This document shows positions 45,048 to 57,076 of a stretch of DNA of 64,000 nucleotides, piece by piece (within the stretch, counting starts at the first letter, position 1; each line of letters opens with the position of its first letter). Location: positions 59,586,769 to 59,650,768 of the forward strand of contig CAMZMU010000063.1 in assembly GCA_947311845.1 (NCBI GenBank), given 5' to 3'. This DNA is from Poa pratensis. Its lineage: Eukaryota; Streptophyta; Magnoliopsida; Poales; Poaceae. The notes under the pieces were generated by a model, which was not told where the DNA came from, made no database searches, and saw only the letters and a list, made by a program, of their open reading frames with translations. The translations under genes were made by a program, and so were the position numbers.

Positions 45048-46542
45048 AAAACAAACCAAAAACGTTCCCTGGTCACAATAGGGGCAAGAGTGAAGTGTTC
45101 ATCCGTGGTTGCTTGCTTCTTTTTGTTTCACCCTTCCAAGTGTGTAGTGTGCCTTGTGTGTAAAGTCTTCTGTTGCTGTATATACATATTGCTTCCCAAG
45201 ACAGGTTGCTGGTGCTGTACATCTTTGATGCTTGACAATCAACATTCTTATGTGTAGTTACGAAGTCACACTGTTATTGCTGTTGACATTTAAACAGTCT
45301 AAGTTTTGGTCTCATCCTAGAGTTGATGTTCTTTGAGTTAACTAGCATGGTTGCTGAGTTGTGAGAGCATAATCCTTATTATGTCAAAAATATAAGGTTT
45401 GTTTTCTTATTTTATACAAACATTTTTCTCACATTTACCTACTTTACTGTGAAATACAAGATGTTTTAGACATGGATATATTCCTAAATGTGTAGCTTTG
45501 ACAATTTTATACATTATTATGTTGCTAAGAATGGCGTAGAATAATTACGAATTATTTTTAGGTACCTCTAATGATATTTTTTTCTCAATAACCTGTTTAT
45601 AAAGTTGCAGTACAACAATCAAACAAACACGAAATGGCATGACTACTACTCCAATAACAAACACGAAAGTTGCAGTACAGTAATAAATTGTGTGTGGCAA
45701 TCTGGCCTATTTGTTCTTATCCTCTTTGCAAAAAGATGTCTACACTAAGATTATTTATTTTGCATATAGAACTGAATCCTTTTTTATGGAGAAAACTAAA
45801 GGTTTAACAAATTAATGATCAACACACCATAAAGCCTCCAATAAAGAACACGAGACTTTTACAAAGGTTGGGCCTCTACTTGCAGTGCGGGCTTACTCAT
45901 GTGTGGTTGATTTTGTAATGATCTGATAAAATGAACTTCAAGTTTAACCCGTGTATATGTCATGGGATATATAATTAGAACGGAAAACGACACTTAGCAC
46001 GATGAACTAGCAACACAAGTTGAACAAAATACATTAATTTATCATGCAGAACCAACCTATTATTGGAACGGTTACATAGCCCGAATTGTGAAAAGCAACA
46101 TAATCACCTTAACAGAAAATTAGTGTAGAATAGTTAATGGGTATGTATGTGCCTTATCTAATTGGCCCATGTGGCCCAGGCGCCCAGCCAGTGTGCTACC
46201 TGAGACCTATGAAAATTCTCAAAAAAAAACCTAGACCTATGGAAGGGGCATTGTGCAGGCAAGCCTTGCCCTAGCCGCCGTAGCTCAAGAGAAGTTACTT
46301 CTCTTGACGGAGGTGGTTATGTCTGCTGGCGGCGGAGGTGATGGCGACCGAAACAGCTGCCTGGGGTGTGGCATTTGCTGAGGGTGAGCGCAACTAGCAA
46401 CACAATTCCAAGTTCCAAACTACATTCAGAGTACCTGAATTTATGTTTTGCTTGTAGCCTGCTTATTTTGAGAAAAGGTGATTACCCCGGCTTCTGCAAG
46501 CTGTGTAGAATGTTGGAATGGTTACAGACCGAATATCACGTC
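45048..46542. other. Intergenic region between convergent genes
   Basis: It holds the 3' UTRs of both genes. 45400-46150 is AT-rich; no gene or clear transposon was recognised. Confidence 0.6.
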
Positions 46543-49500
46543 TCACTTGTGATGTTCTAGAATGATATTCTTCTCCATCCTCATCAAGATGTTTGCAACC
46601 TCCCTCATCGAAGGCCTCGACTGGCATGACACTTGCGTGCATGAAATCGCCAGATCCAACAACTCCAGTGCTTTTGCCTGATCATATTCAGGCCAGTACA
46701 TGATCTCCTCATCCAGGCAGCTCATGATGCTCCCATGATCTGATTGCGTCAGCTTGGATCTCATCCATGTTACAATGTCGACACCATCTCCAAATGCAGG
46801 ATCCACAGGCATCCTCCTAGTTAGGAGCTCGAGAAGCACCACTCCGTAGCTGTAGACGTCACTCTTCTCAGTTAATCTTGTAGAGTAACCTTGCTCTGAA
46901 CACAAATGACCACACATATTAACCCTTAAGCTTAAGATAAACGTACAATAGAAACATGTATCCAAAGATTGGACTGTGTGCATCCTTGATGCAAAGTCCG
47001 GGAGCAATAAAATTTGTCCGTTGTCTCAAAAAAAATATCCATATATTAGTGAATTTACCTGGAGCAATGTAGCCAAGGGTGCCAACTATGACAGACACTG
47101 TTGCATCTTCATCCTCATCATCGACAATTTTCCCCATTCCGAAGTCTGCAATCTTTGGCACTAACTCGACATCCATCAGGATATTACTCGACTTGACATC
47201 CCTATGCACAATCATGGGCACACAATCATGGTGAAGATAGGAGAGGCCTTCTGCAACACCTAGGGCGATCTGATGCCGGACCGTCCAGTCAAGAGCCACT
47301 TGCGGCGTCCTTTCATGCAATAGCTCAAAGAGTGTCCCCTCTGGCATGTACTCGTAGAGAATTAGGCAAACGTTGCGCCGGATGCAGTATCCAGCCATCT
47401 TGACGATATTCCGGTGCTTCACTATGTTCAATATCTTCACCTCAATGGGAAATTTGCACTGGGACAGATCAACCGTTTTGACTGCCCACTGCTTTCCAAC
47501 TGCAAACTGAGTCCTATAGACAGTGCCATGCCGGCCTTTTCCAATAACATACTTCTCACTCCAGTTGTCAGTGGCCCGGAGGATGTCTTCATATGTCAGA
47601 TCTTCTGGCAGTTTCTCTGTTGAGTCTAAGTTACGTACTGAGCCGCTTTTCGCTGACAGTCTCCTTGACCTCTTCACAATGTAATGAATAACACACAACC
47701 CAGCTATCATGACAACGAATGTTGACAATAGCAATGCCAAAATAATGTGTGTGTTCCTCCTTCGGTTTCTCTGAGACTGATTGGAGCAAGGTGCATTTGC
47801 ACTCTGTATGCACAACTGAGTGTTCCCATGAAAAGAATCGGGTGACTTTTCAGCGAGCTTAGCCCAGTTGCCAGCAGGGAGTTGACCAGAGAGCTCATTG
47901 AATGAAACATTCACTTCTGAAAGTGAGATCATGTCGCTGAGCTGCGATGGGATCAAACCAGACAATGAGTTTGCCGATAAGTCGAGCACTTCCAGGTTCC
48001 GAAGGTTGCCAAGGCTACCTGGAATTTGGCTGCTTAATCTGTTGTTGCTAAGGTTCAGATTTTGGGATATGTATTGAAGGTTGCCTAAGCTCGGAGGAAT
48101 TTCTCCTTCCAAAGAATTGCCACCAAGCTGCAACTCAAGAAGGCTCTGTGTTGCAGTGAAGGAATCTGGAATTGTTCCAGTGAGCTTGTTTTCACTGAGC
48201 AGAAGATTTTGCAGACTACCAAGTGTTGTAACCTCTGCAGGTATACTCCCATTTAGGAGGTTGCTTCTGAGATCCAAACACAAAAGTCTCTTGCAGTTTC
48301 CTAATTCTCGTGGTATTGGTCCCGTCAGCCTGTTAGACGACAAGCGCAGAGTTCCAAGAATGCTTAGATCTCCGAGCTCACACGGAATTGGACCAGAGAA
48401 GTTGTTGCCAGATAGGTCAAGCACCGTGAGATTGCGCCATGAACCAAGCACACTCGGTATCCTTCCCTGAAACTGATTGCCACTCAAGTCCACAAATGAC
48501 CACCCAGTGTTTGTGCCCAAGTCTGCCGGCAAGCTCCCACTGAACATGTTATTGTTCAGCCTAACCCTCCAGAGAGAATCACATTTAGCTATCTCGCTGG
48601 GAATTGTCCCACTTAACTGGTTGTGTCCGAGAGAAAGAACCGCGAGCTGACCTCCTGTGCAGAGACCAGGTGGAATTGCACCGTGGAAGCGGTTGCCAGT
48701 CAAGTCGACACGAACAAGTCCATGTGTTGTGTTCAACCCCAGTGCTCTGGGGATCTCACCAGTGAAGTTGTTGTATGCCACGATGAGCTCTCTAAGCTTC
48801 CTGACTTGAGTAATCTCTGCAGGAACCTCTCCACTTAGGCTATTGTTGTAGAGTAGCAACTCCTCCATGTCAGGCATATGCCACAGTGCCGCAGGTACTG
48901 TCCCATGGAGCGTGTTCTTGAACAGGGCCAGCTTCTTTAGACGACTGAGCTCACTGAACTCCGGTGGTATCGTCCCGGAGAGGCTGTTGTTCTGGAGCTG
49001 GAGCTCAACCAACTCCCGGCATTTCCCGATTTCCGGTGGAATTGTTCCAGATATGCCATTATCTGCCATGGAAAACTTCTGCAGTTTGCTCAAATTTCCG
49101 ACAAACAACGGAATTGAGCCATTGAACCGGTTGCCATTCAAGTATAGCATTGTCAAAGACTGACAGTTCCCGATTGCCTCAGTGACAGGTCCAGTTATCC
49201 CATTTTTCGACACCACCAGGCTTTCCAAGTTGACAAGCTCACCAATGCTCGCCGGCAACTCCCCGACGAAGCTGTTGTCGTCCAGGAACAGCTGTTGCAG
49301 CCTGGTGAGGGATGCGAAGAAATCCGGTACGTTGCCACCGATTTTATTGTAGGATAAGACCAAGTCGGTGAGGTTGCCGCAGTTGCGGAGGCTTCGGGGG
49401 AGCTCCCAGGTGATCTTGTTGCTGTCGACGGCAAGGTAGTTGAGTCGGCAGTGTGCAGGGAACTGGGGCATCGGTCCGGAGAGCTGGTTTGTGCTCAGGT

Positions 49501-50122
49501 TGAGCAGCCTGATCTCCGGGAGCGCGGCCAGCTCAGGCGGGATGGCGCCGGAGAGAGAGTTGTTGCTGAGGTCTAGGTACTCGAGAACCGAGGAGGCGGC
49601 GAGGTCGTCAGGGATCTCTCCGGCGAGCGCGTTGCTGCCGAGGTCGACCTTCCGGAGCTGGCGCGAGGTGAGGAGCTCCGGGGGCACGGACCCGGTGAGG
49701 TTGTTGCGGGCCAGGAGGAGGGTGGCGACGCCGGAGCATTCCGCGAGCGCGGCGGGGACGACGCCGGCGAAGCCGTTCCCGCTGAGGTCGAGAGCGGAGA
49801 GCGCCGGCGGGAGCGCGCAGAGACGCGGCGCGGAGGCGGCGAGCGCGCCCGAGAGGCCCAGTCCGGAGAGGTTGAGCGCGGTGACTGCGCCGGCCGCGGA
49901 GCACGTGACGCCACGGAATGCGCAGTGCGGGGAGCTGCCGTCGGCGGTGGTGTTGCTGTGCCACGACGGGAGGAGGATGCGCTGGGAGGCCTCGGGCAGG
50001 GAGGCGAGGAAGGAGAGGAGGACGGTCGTCGGCGGCGGCGGCGTAACGGAGGTGGCGGGTGGCAAGAGGAGGTCGTGGAACAGGAAGAGGGGGAGCAGCA
50101 GCAGGGAGGAGATGCGCGACAT
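46543..50122 (-). CDS. LRR receptor-like kinase, PEPR type
   Basis: Two coding exons (50122-47059 and 46895-46543) flank a 163-bp GT-AG intron that splits the Glu codon of the kinase APE motif; the product is 1138 aa. In order: a signal peptide (MSRISSLLLLPLFLFHDLLL), an N-terminal LRR cap with paired Cys, about 27-28 LRRs of the plant LxxLxLxxNxLxGxIP type (about residues 80-745), a Cys pair (LCIQSANAPC), a transmembrane helix near 792-816 (IILALLLSTFVVMIAGL), and a Ser/Thr kinase with IGKGRHGTVY, AVK, HRDVKSSN (about 973) and ADFGMGK (about 993), so an RD kinase with catalytic residues present. Length and kinase sequence fit PEPR1/2-like receptors of plant elicitor peptides, which trigger immune signalling at the plasma membrane. 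An in-frame ATG 21 codons further up (50185) exists, but the 50122 start gives the better signal peptide. Confidence 0.93.
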
Positions 50123-50188
50123 GTGTAAACTGTGCGAGAAGGTGGTCGGTGCGGATATGGTCCTTCCCCGGTGATTTATGCGCATCAA

Positions 50189-52091
50189 ATTTGTTTACAC
50201 GCGTCGCCGTGCCAATGATGAGGTCTGAGGAAAGCGGAAGAGTGATTTGGAGGAAAATATCGTGGAAATCAACTTCTCATGAAAATTATTTTTAGGAGTT
50301 GTAAGAAATTATCAACAAAAAAAATTGAAACTTATTTTTTCTTTTTTCCAGAAATTTAAAATTATTTATGAGTTATAATATGACAAATTCAACGATGAAT
50401 AGTAGAAAATGAATAGTTGTATACGTTAGAAAAATGAATAGCAAAAATTTAAAATTATTCATTTCTAAATTTTCATTTTTATACCTCCTAAACAACTTCT
50501 GAGTTTCAACTTGCAAATTTGCATGCTTATAAAACTCTACCTTCCCAACTTAATTCAATTTTTTGCGATTTTTTGAAAACTGTTAAACATGATTTTTTCG
50601 TGGTTTTCACTAAAAATTAGTTTTCATCAAATACTTTCTTGTAATTTGGATGGTGATGAAAGGAAAGAAAGAAAACAGGTCCCGCGTCGCTCCCCCGCGA
50701 GGCAAACCCTACATTCGTCGCACCTTTCCCCGCCACCGGTGAGCGCGGTCATGCAAAGCCCACGCGTGTTGGCGACGACGGGCACTCCTCTACCCGCGCG
50801 TCTTAGTGAGAACCGTGGGACTCTTCCGGCCAGGCGACGGTGTGGTGACGATGCATTCTCGGCGTGGGATGTCGGCATGACGCGATGGCAATAACGCGGG
50901 CCCGCAAGGGGCGGCGACGGGCGGTGATGCGGGCAAGCAGAGCTCCAGCGGCTTGGTCTTGCAGTGCCAAATCAGGCGGACCCTGGCCAGAGTATTCTTT
51001 CTCCGGCTTGTCCTCATTCGGCAAGTGGCTATGCACGTCCCATTCCGCGAGTTCCAGATCTAGGCCGGAAGGGTCTAATTAACTTTTCCAGCCAACCATC
51101 AGATTTGTTCCGGGTCTGCGTGGCGTGACTCGCGGGTGACAGGGTGGCGTTGTGTCCACCAGTCTTGTTGCACCCTCCGCTACATGCGTGTTGGCTGGAT
51201 TTGGGCCAGGTGGACCGAGATCTGGCACCGGTCTCAAACTTCTGTGATGCTCGGCTCGCTATGGTGGTGGTCTCTCGCATTCCGAGTGCGAGATGGATAC
51301 TAGGGAGGTGGCTCTAGAAGGTGGACTGCACGGTCAGCTCTAGGGCAAGGCGTTGCGGTGAAGGTGCCTTCTCTCTTTGGCCATGCGGGTGGCGAGCGAT
51401 CTTAGTGTTGACAGTGTTTCGGCAATTGTGTCTCCTAAATCGTGCTCTAGAGAACTTGCTTTGTGATAGCGGGCGGTCAGGGGGATTGAGATGTGGTGCG
51501 AAGGTTTCTACGGGTGAAAGTTCAGCGCTCCGACGCCAGCGGCAGCGATGCCTGCAGGTGTCATGACCCTATTATTGCAGACGTCGTTGTGGTCACCTTT
51601 CCTGCGTCAGGGCTCCGGTGAAAACCCTTGATTGTCTCGGTCTCAATCACGGCGGTGCGTTGTGTCGTCACCTTCCCGGGGGCTTCCACGTGGAACCCCA
51701 ATAATTCTTGGTATCGCTCCGTTCTCAACGGTGGGCGAGTTCAGCTCTTGTACACTTTCAGCGCTGGCATGGGACGTTCTCTATGGCCTATTAGGAGCTA
51801 CATGTGATTAATTTAGTTATCACTATTTTCTGTCCTCGTTGTCCTCTGGCAGTATCAGTGCTTCATGGTCTGGAGCGAGAGGACAGACGGCCCTTTCCGG
51901 CAACAACTTGATGGGTGCGGTGTGATGATGTCCGGTGGCATAAGTAGGCGTGGTGGCACGTCTAGTTAGTAGTTTTGGGTTCTTTTCGAATGTGCCTACT
52001 CCTGAATTTTCTTTCTTTTTATATGCTTTATAATAGGTTACTGCATCACTTTGTATTTGTTCGATCTTGTGCCTTTATTTATATGGAATTG
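50189..52091. other. Upstream region of the receptor kinase; no gene recognised
   Basis: 50290-50640 is AT-rich promoter-proximal DNA. 50660-51990 is GC-rich, repetitive-looking, with short frames in all phases and no recognisable protein; it may be an unclassified transposon relic. Confidence 0.4.
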
Positions 52092-52397
52092 CTAGTTCTC
52101 GTACGCCTAAAAGTTAACTAAATCTCAATCACCTCGCTAGTCATTAGAATTGCATCGTGATTCGTGTGATTTATGAGTTGCAAGTGAGTGCATCTGAGAT
52201 TTTTTAGTAGCACATGGGTTGCAACTATCGATTTGCATCAACTATTTTTACCAGTTACAGATTGGTTACAACTCACTAGCTATTAGATTGGCATCGCGAT
52301 TTGTGTGACTTATGAGTTATAATTGGGTTGCAACTGAGATTATTTGATGAAGTGAATCGACTGAGATTTAATTAAATCCCAATGTCCTGAGCGCTAG
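52092..52397. mobile_element. Small inverted-repeat element (possible MITE)
   Basis: The left end CTAGTTCTCGTACGCCT... and the inverted right end CTAGCGCTCAGGACATT... are imperfect inverted repeats over about 43 bp, sharing TAAATCTCA. Inside are two direct repeats of about 65 bp (52137-52201 and 52276-52341). No clear TSD. Confidence 0.5.
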
Positions 52398-53091
52398 ATG
52401 TGACTTTATTTATAAAGCAGGTGAAAGATCGATATGTCGACTAGAGGGGGGATTAGGCGACTACCAAATTTTAATTCTTTTTCGATTAATTAGGCTTGAG
52501 CAAAGTATAACAAGGTTGACTAGATGTGCACTAAGTGAGCAACCTATGTGATACAAGCAAGGTAAGCAACGTAGCGGAAGCAACAAGTAAAGGATAGAAG
52601 TAACCGCAAAGTGAAGACACGGAGATGTTTCCCGTAGTTCCTTCCCAAGGGAAGTACGTCTACGTTGGAGGAGTGTGGAGCCACCTAGGCGCTCCAATAG
52701 CACGGATGTGCTCACTCTATTCTCCGTGAGCTTTACCCGTGGGGGTTCGGCTCATTCACTATGAGGTCACCTTGATGGCGTTGACCAAGCCGGTACACAA
52801 AGGTCGGGGAACTCCACAATGAGTTGAAGCCTCCCAACAATGTCTCGGACTTCCTCCGAGACTCACAAAGGCACCTCGAGTTACAAGCAACCCAAGATGC
52901 AAGTTCCACACTATCCGTGTGGGGGGATTTGAAATTCCTTCGGTGGAGATGTAGATCTAGACCTCCTATGACACTCCTCAAAGTATCAAGTCGATTGAGT
53001 GGTTGGAGTGGGAGATCTAGTAGTTTGAAGCTCGGCAACAATGGAGGAGAGAGAATGTAAATCGCAGCCTTTCATTGGGGAAGAAAGGGTC

Positions 53092-53099
53092 TTTATATA
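53092..53099 (-). promoter_or_regulatory. TATA box of the 3' LTR
   Basis: TATATAAA on the minus strand following GGGGCCCC; the same sits at 63840-63847 in the 5' LTR. Confidence 0.7.
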
Positions 53100-53141
53100 G
53101 GGGCCCCTGAAAATCCAACCGTTATGCACAAAAATGTGCAC

Positions 53142-53540
53142 AACGGTACTACCGCTGGCGAACAGCGGTACTACCGCTACTGATCTTCACACAGTACCTC
53201 AGTGGTTCCGATGCTCAGTTGCAGCGGTAGCACAGAGTGCTACCGTAGTTACCAGGCACCGGTACTACCGCCAGAACCCACCGGTACTACCGCTGTTATG
53301 CCTCGAATAAATTCGTGGTATTCCATCGGTAGTACGTGGGGGGTACCGGAGAGATACCGTTGGAGACAGTGGCTTAAAACGTCTGAACGGTATCCCCAGC
53401 GGTACTTCCAGCGGTAGTACCGTTACCATCAGCAACGGTACTTCCAGGGTAGTACCGCAGGAGAGGACTGCCTGCGTGCTGCAGCAGTACTACTCCAGAA
53501 GGAGCGGTACTACCGCTGCCCACTGGCGGTACTACCGTCA
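53142..53540. repeat. Cluster of CGGTACTACCG / CGGTAGTACCG palindromes in the LTR
   Basis: About ten exact or near-exact units of the 11-bp palindrome, often within GCGGTACTACCGC, are spread through U3. The 5' LTR has the same cluster from 63893 on. Related clusters sit at 55797-56600. Confidence 0.9.
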
Positions 53541-53702
53541 GGACAAATTCAGCCTGGGCAGATTTTCGAGCCCCTCTCTCTTCCATATGAGAACTTCTCG
53601 TGTTGATCTTTTCATCCCTGATCAAACTTAAGAACACGATTAGTTCAGTGGGTGTGTTGTTATTAACTCCAAAACAGAGGAAGAGCCTAGCATGCTCTTT
53701 CA

Positions 53703-53716
53703 ATCTCCCCCTTTTT
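53703..53716 (-). other. Polypurine tract of the copia element
   Basis: On the minus strand, AAAAAGGGGGAGAT abuts the LTR. Similar runs (AGGGGGAG) recur near 53772, 53840, 54110 and 57012. Confidence 0.85.
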
Positions 53717-54167
53717 GGAGTTTGATGACAACACACTCACACAAATGATTTGCAAAATATAGACAGGCTCCCCCTATCAGTATGCATCAATAATTTTGCA
53801 TTTGAATACACGATGCATACATGATAGGATCAAAGCTCCCCCTACATTTTGTAAACCAAGCAAGTATATGAATGAAACAAGAAAGCATAACTTGCACAGC
53901 ATGGTAAGACATAAAGACAAGAGTTATTACACCACAGTTGAACGGAATAAAAGGTTCCACATGTCTTACACCATGCAACGAGAAAGTTCACCTAAACCAA
54001 GTTCGAATAAGATAAAAAGTGAAGCACAAGCATAAAGATCAAAGAGAGAGACAACAAGAGCTTGTGCTTCCACCCATGCAAATCCCCGGATAACCTAGTA
54101 GAACTCTCTCCCCCTTTGGCATCAAGACACCAAAAAGGGAGAGGCGATGCTAGCGTCCCAAGGGGGT
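53717..54167 (-). other. 3' noncoding part of the copia element
   Basis: AT-rich, with three further AGGGGGAG-type purine runs; no gene. Confidence 0.7.
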
Positions 54168-56068
54168 TCAGTCATCGTCCTCCTCCTCATCATCCTCGTC
54201 CCCATCAGCAGCCTCGGGATCAGCATCATTGCCCTCATCACTAGCAGACCCATCACTGCCATCATCCTCATCACGATCAGCCCTGCCATGTTCTTCTCCT
54301 TCACGAACCCAGGGGTCACCGGCATGAGAAGTGGAGGCATCATCCTGAAGATCGGGATCAACCCAAGTGTTGTAGCGGTGCTTCCCAATCCACTTGGAGT
54401 AAGTGGTGATTCTGTCCTCGGAGCCCGCAGGGATAGGTGCACCCAAAACCGCAAAGCGCTGGCGAGTGCGTTGGCGTTCTAGCTTGGCCCTTTCATGTTC
54501 TCTCCAAGCCCTCACATTGCTATCATCCTGGCGGCAAAAGATGGAGTGCATAGCATTGGCAACCCATTTCTTGAAGGTATTCTCTTTCTTCTTGGGCAAC
54601 TCAAAAGCTGGGTCATTTTCTTCATCTTCGGTGTTGTAAGCTTCATCATTGGGATGAGAGGCTGAGATGCTTGTTGCGGTTCAAATCTTTGACAGAGTGA
54701 GCAATGAGAGGGTGTCATTGTCCAGCAGCTCTAAGGGAAACTTCTTTTTGACCCATGCATGAACAATGAGCTTCATAATAAGGGAGCCAAAGATAGGAAC
54801 ATGCCTTTTCATAATCACTTCATGAATCTCATTCCAAAGGATATCCATAATATCCAGCTTCTTGCCTTGGCCCACCATCTCAGAAGAGATAACCATAAGG
54901 TCAATGAGACGCCCATGGATCTGGTCAAAGTTGCCCACTCGAGGCAACACCGTGTTGCGGAAAATGCGGTGCATAATGTGCCATGTTTTCTGCAGGTGCT
55001 TGGATTCTCCACAAACCCCACGACCCTGAATCAACAGATGAGAGAGAGCAGAGGGCTTCATTGGCTTGTTCATGTAGGAGATACGGAATACTTGAGCATC
55101 GTCATCCACTGTCATAAGGTCACCGTAGTCCCGCAGCTCAAGGAGGGTAGCAAAATCTGCCCAAGAGGAGGTGAGCACCTTGTCCTTGGTCATCCATGTG
55201 ACAGCTCTCTTGTCGGTGTGGAAGTGAACAGTAGCATAGAACTGGAGAACGAGGTGCTCATCAAAGTCTTCATGTAAGTTGATATAGTTCAGGATCCCAA
55301 ACTCTTCACAAATGTCCAGGGACTCACCAAAGTAGTCAAGATGTGCTCTCATATGGTCTGTGTTGATGCAAAACTGCTTCACCACTTTGGTCTTGAAACG
55401 GGGAAGCACCTCATTGAAAATCTTCTCTTGAAACTGAGAGTGGAATAGGGGATTCTGGTAGCGGGGATCCTTGGTCACAACATAGGGATTTTTCCTTCTT
55501 TCCTTGACAAAAGCTTGAGGTGACATCCTCATGAGAGAGGCAGTCTTCTTGGCAGCAGCTTTGGCTTGAGCAGACTGCTGACGGCGAGTGAGCTTCTCTG
55601 GAATGATTTCAGGTTCATCACTAAGGTCCTTGTCCTTGCGAGATCTCTTGGGAGCCCGAGCTGAACTGCCCCCACGGCCCTTGCTAGGTCCTAAGAAAGC
55701 AGAGACAGATAGCACAGGGGATAAGTATTGCAAAAACAAACATGATCAAAAAGAGAAGAATCGAAATTGCCCAGTTTCTGGAAAACACCAGATCAACGGT
55801 AGTACCGTTTGACAGACCGGTAGTACCGGTGCAGCGGTAGTACCGCTCCTAGGAGCGGTAGTACCGCCAGCTCCAGATCTAGCGGTTTGACCGACGAAAC
55901 TGACCCGATCTATGGGATCGTCCAATGAAACTTTGCAAATACGATTCTAAACTGAGTACCAACTATTCCCTACTACTTCTACCACAGGAGTTGCAAGAAA
56001 ACAATCTCTATCGAATCTCAACGAATCAACTAGGTTGAGAGAGAGAGAGGAGTTTTACCGGAACTCAT
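54168..56068 (-). pseudogene. Extra ORF of the copia element, spliced, one in-frame stop
   Basis: A 10-nt first exon (56068-56059, ATG AGT TCC G) followed by GTAAAAC joins in frame to an exon starting at 55690 after TTTCTTAG, giving MSSGPSKGRGGSSARAPKRS. The frame then stays open to 54168 except for one TGA at 54683-54681, about 500 codons. The protein has a basic Ser/Arg-rich start, a central globular part (for example RFKTKVVKQFCINTDHMRAH, LQKTWHIMHRIFRNTVLPR) and a very acidic tail (DGDEDDEEEDDD). No transmembrane segment is obvious, so an envelope role is not supported. It lies where SIRE-type copia elements carry an env-like or unknown ORF. The intron contains palindrome units. Splicing is inferred from sequence only. 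Confidence 0.6.
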
Positions 56069-56600
56069 TGTGGAGAGGAAGAGGGAGGAGAAGGTCCTCG
56101 AGCCACCCCACGGCCGGAGAGGGGCTGTCGTGGCCGGGGAGAAGCTCTCCCGGCGGCAATGTGCGACGGCGGCGGCTGCGGTGAGAGAGACGAACGTGGG
56201 GGTCGGGTGTGGGGAGGTAGAATGGGAAAAACTACCCCCCACGCCCCACTTAACCCCACTGTCAAAAAACCCTCAGCGGTACTACCGCTGGCCCAGCGGT
56301 AGTACCGCCCGCTGGCACTATCGGTAGAAAAAACGGTGAAACCGCGCCTGGCAACCACGTTGTCCTGGCGGTGTTACCGGAGTTTCTAGCGGTAGTACCG
56401 CTACTGGTGCTACTGGAAGGTCTAGTGATAAAACCGCATCTGGGAGGTGCGAGAGCATCCTCAGCCAGAGCGGTAGTACCGCCAAACTGCCGGTAGTACC
56501 GGTACCTGATGACTACGGTATTTAGAGTGGTAGTACTGTGCCTGGGACAGATCCCAGGCAACGGTAGTACCGTTTCCAAACACCGGTAGTACCGGGCGCC
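55797..56600. repeat. CGGTAGTACCG palindrome clusters upstream of and within the extra ORF
   Basis: About a dozen units occur in two groups: 55797-55875 in the proposed intron and 56275-56600 just upstream of the extra ORF's first exon. Frames crossing this stretch (56771-56262) only translate the repeats. Confidence 0.88.
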
Positions 56601-57076
56601 TGAAACGCGCATTTCCGCCGAGAAGATCATAAAAGTTTTTGCAATTTTGGAAAGGAGAGATCTTATGGGATAGGAGGTTGGCTTAGGATGGAGTTTGGAA
56701 CTGGGGGAGGAGAAACAATCCGAGTTTGCAAGAAGCAAGAGTGAAAGGCCAAACTCAAATGCTCTCCACAAAAAGAGGTCTAAAAAACCCGAATAAGATC
56801 AAATGAAGATCAACTCCTCATAAGGAGGAGGGCGGTGGCCTAGGCCACCATGTATGAGCAATTATCAACCCAAAACCGCGAAGATATATCTTGGGTTCAA
56901 GGCCAATACTCATCGTTTAAGCACAATTTGTCACCGAAGTGACCAAATGAAGCACGAATTGTCAATGTGCGCATAATAGAAGTAGTGTTGACTCATGAGT
57001 TGAGCTACACTCCCCCTATGTCCATGCATGCATCTAAACTAGTTACGATGTCTACTAGGGTATTTGTGCAAGGCGG

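Larger units (their letters stand above)
52422..53702 (-). repeat. 3' LTR of the copia element
   Basis: 1281 bp with ends TGAAAG...CTTTCA. It pairs with 63167-64000; differences seen are a few inserted or missing bases near 52450, 52613 and 53131. The frame 52733-53041 occurs identically in both LTRs and is not a gene. Confidence 0.94.

Noticed and set aside
49440..50174. 244-codon plus-strand frame
   Set aside because: Antisense shadow of the GC-rich first LRR repeats of the receptor kinase.
54168..56068. Envelope protein call for the extra copia ORF
   Set aside because: No signal peptide, transmembrane helix or fusion-like segment seen; acidic tail and basic start argue for another role.
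56262..56771. 169-codon minus-strand frame
   Set aside because: Mostly translation of the CGGTAGTACCG repeats (RYYR and GGTTA patterns).
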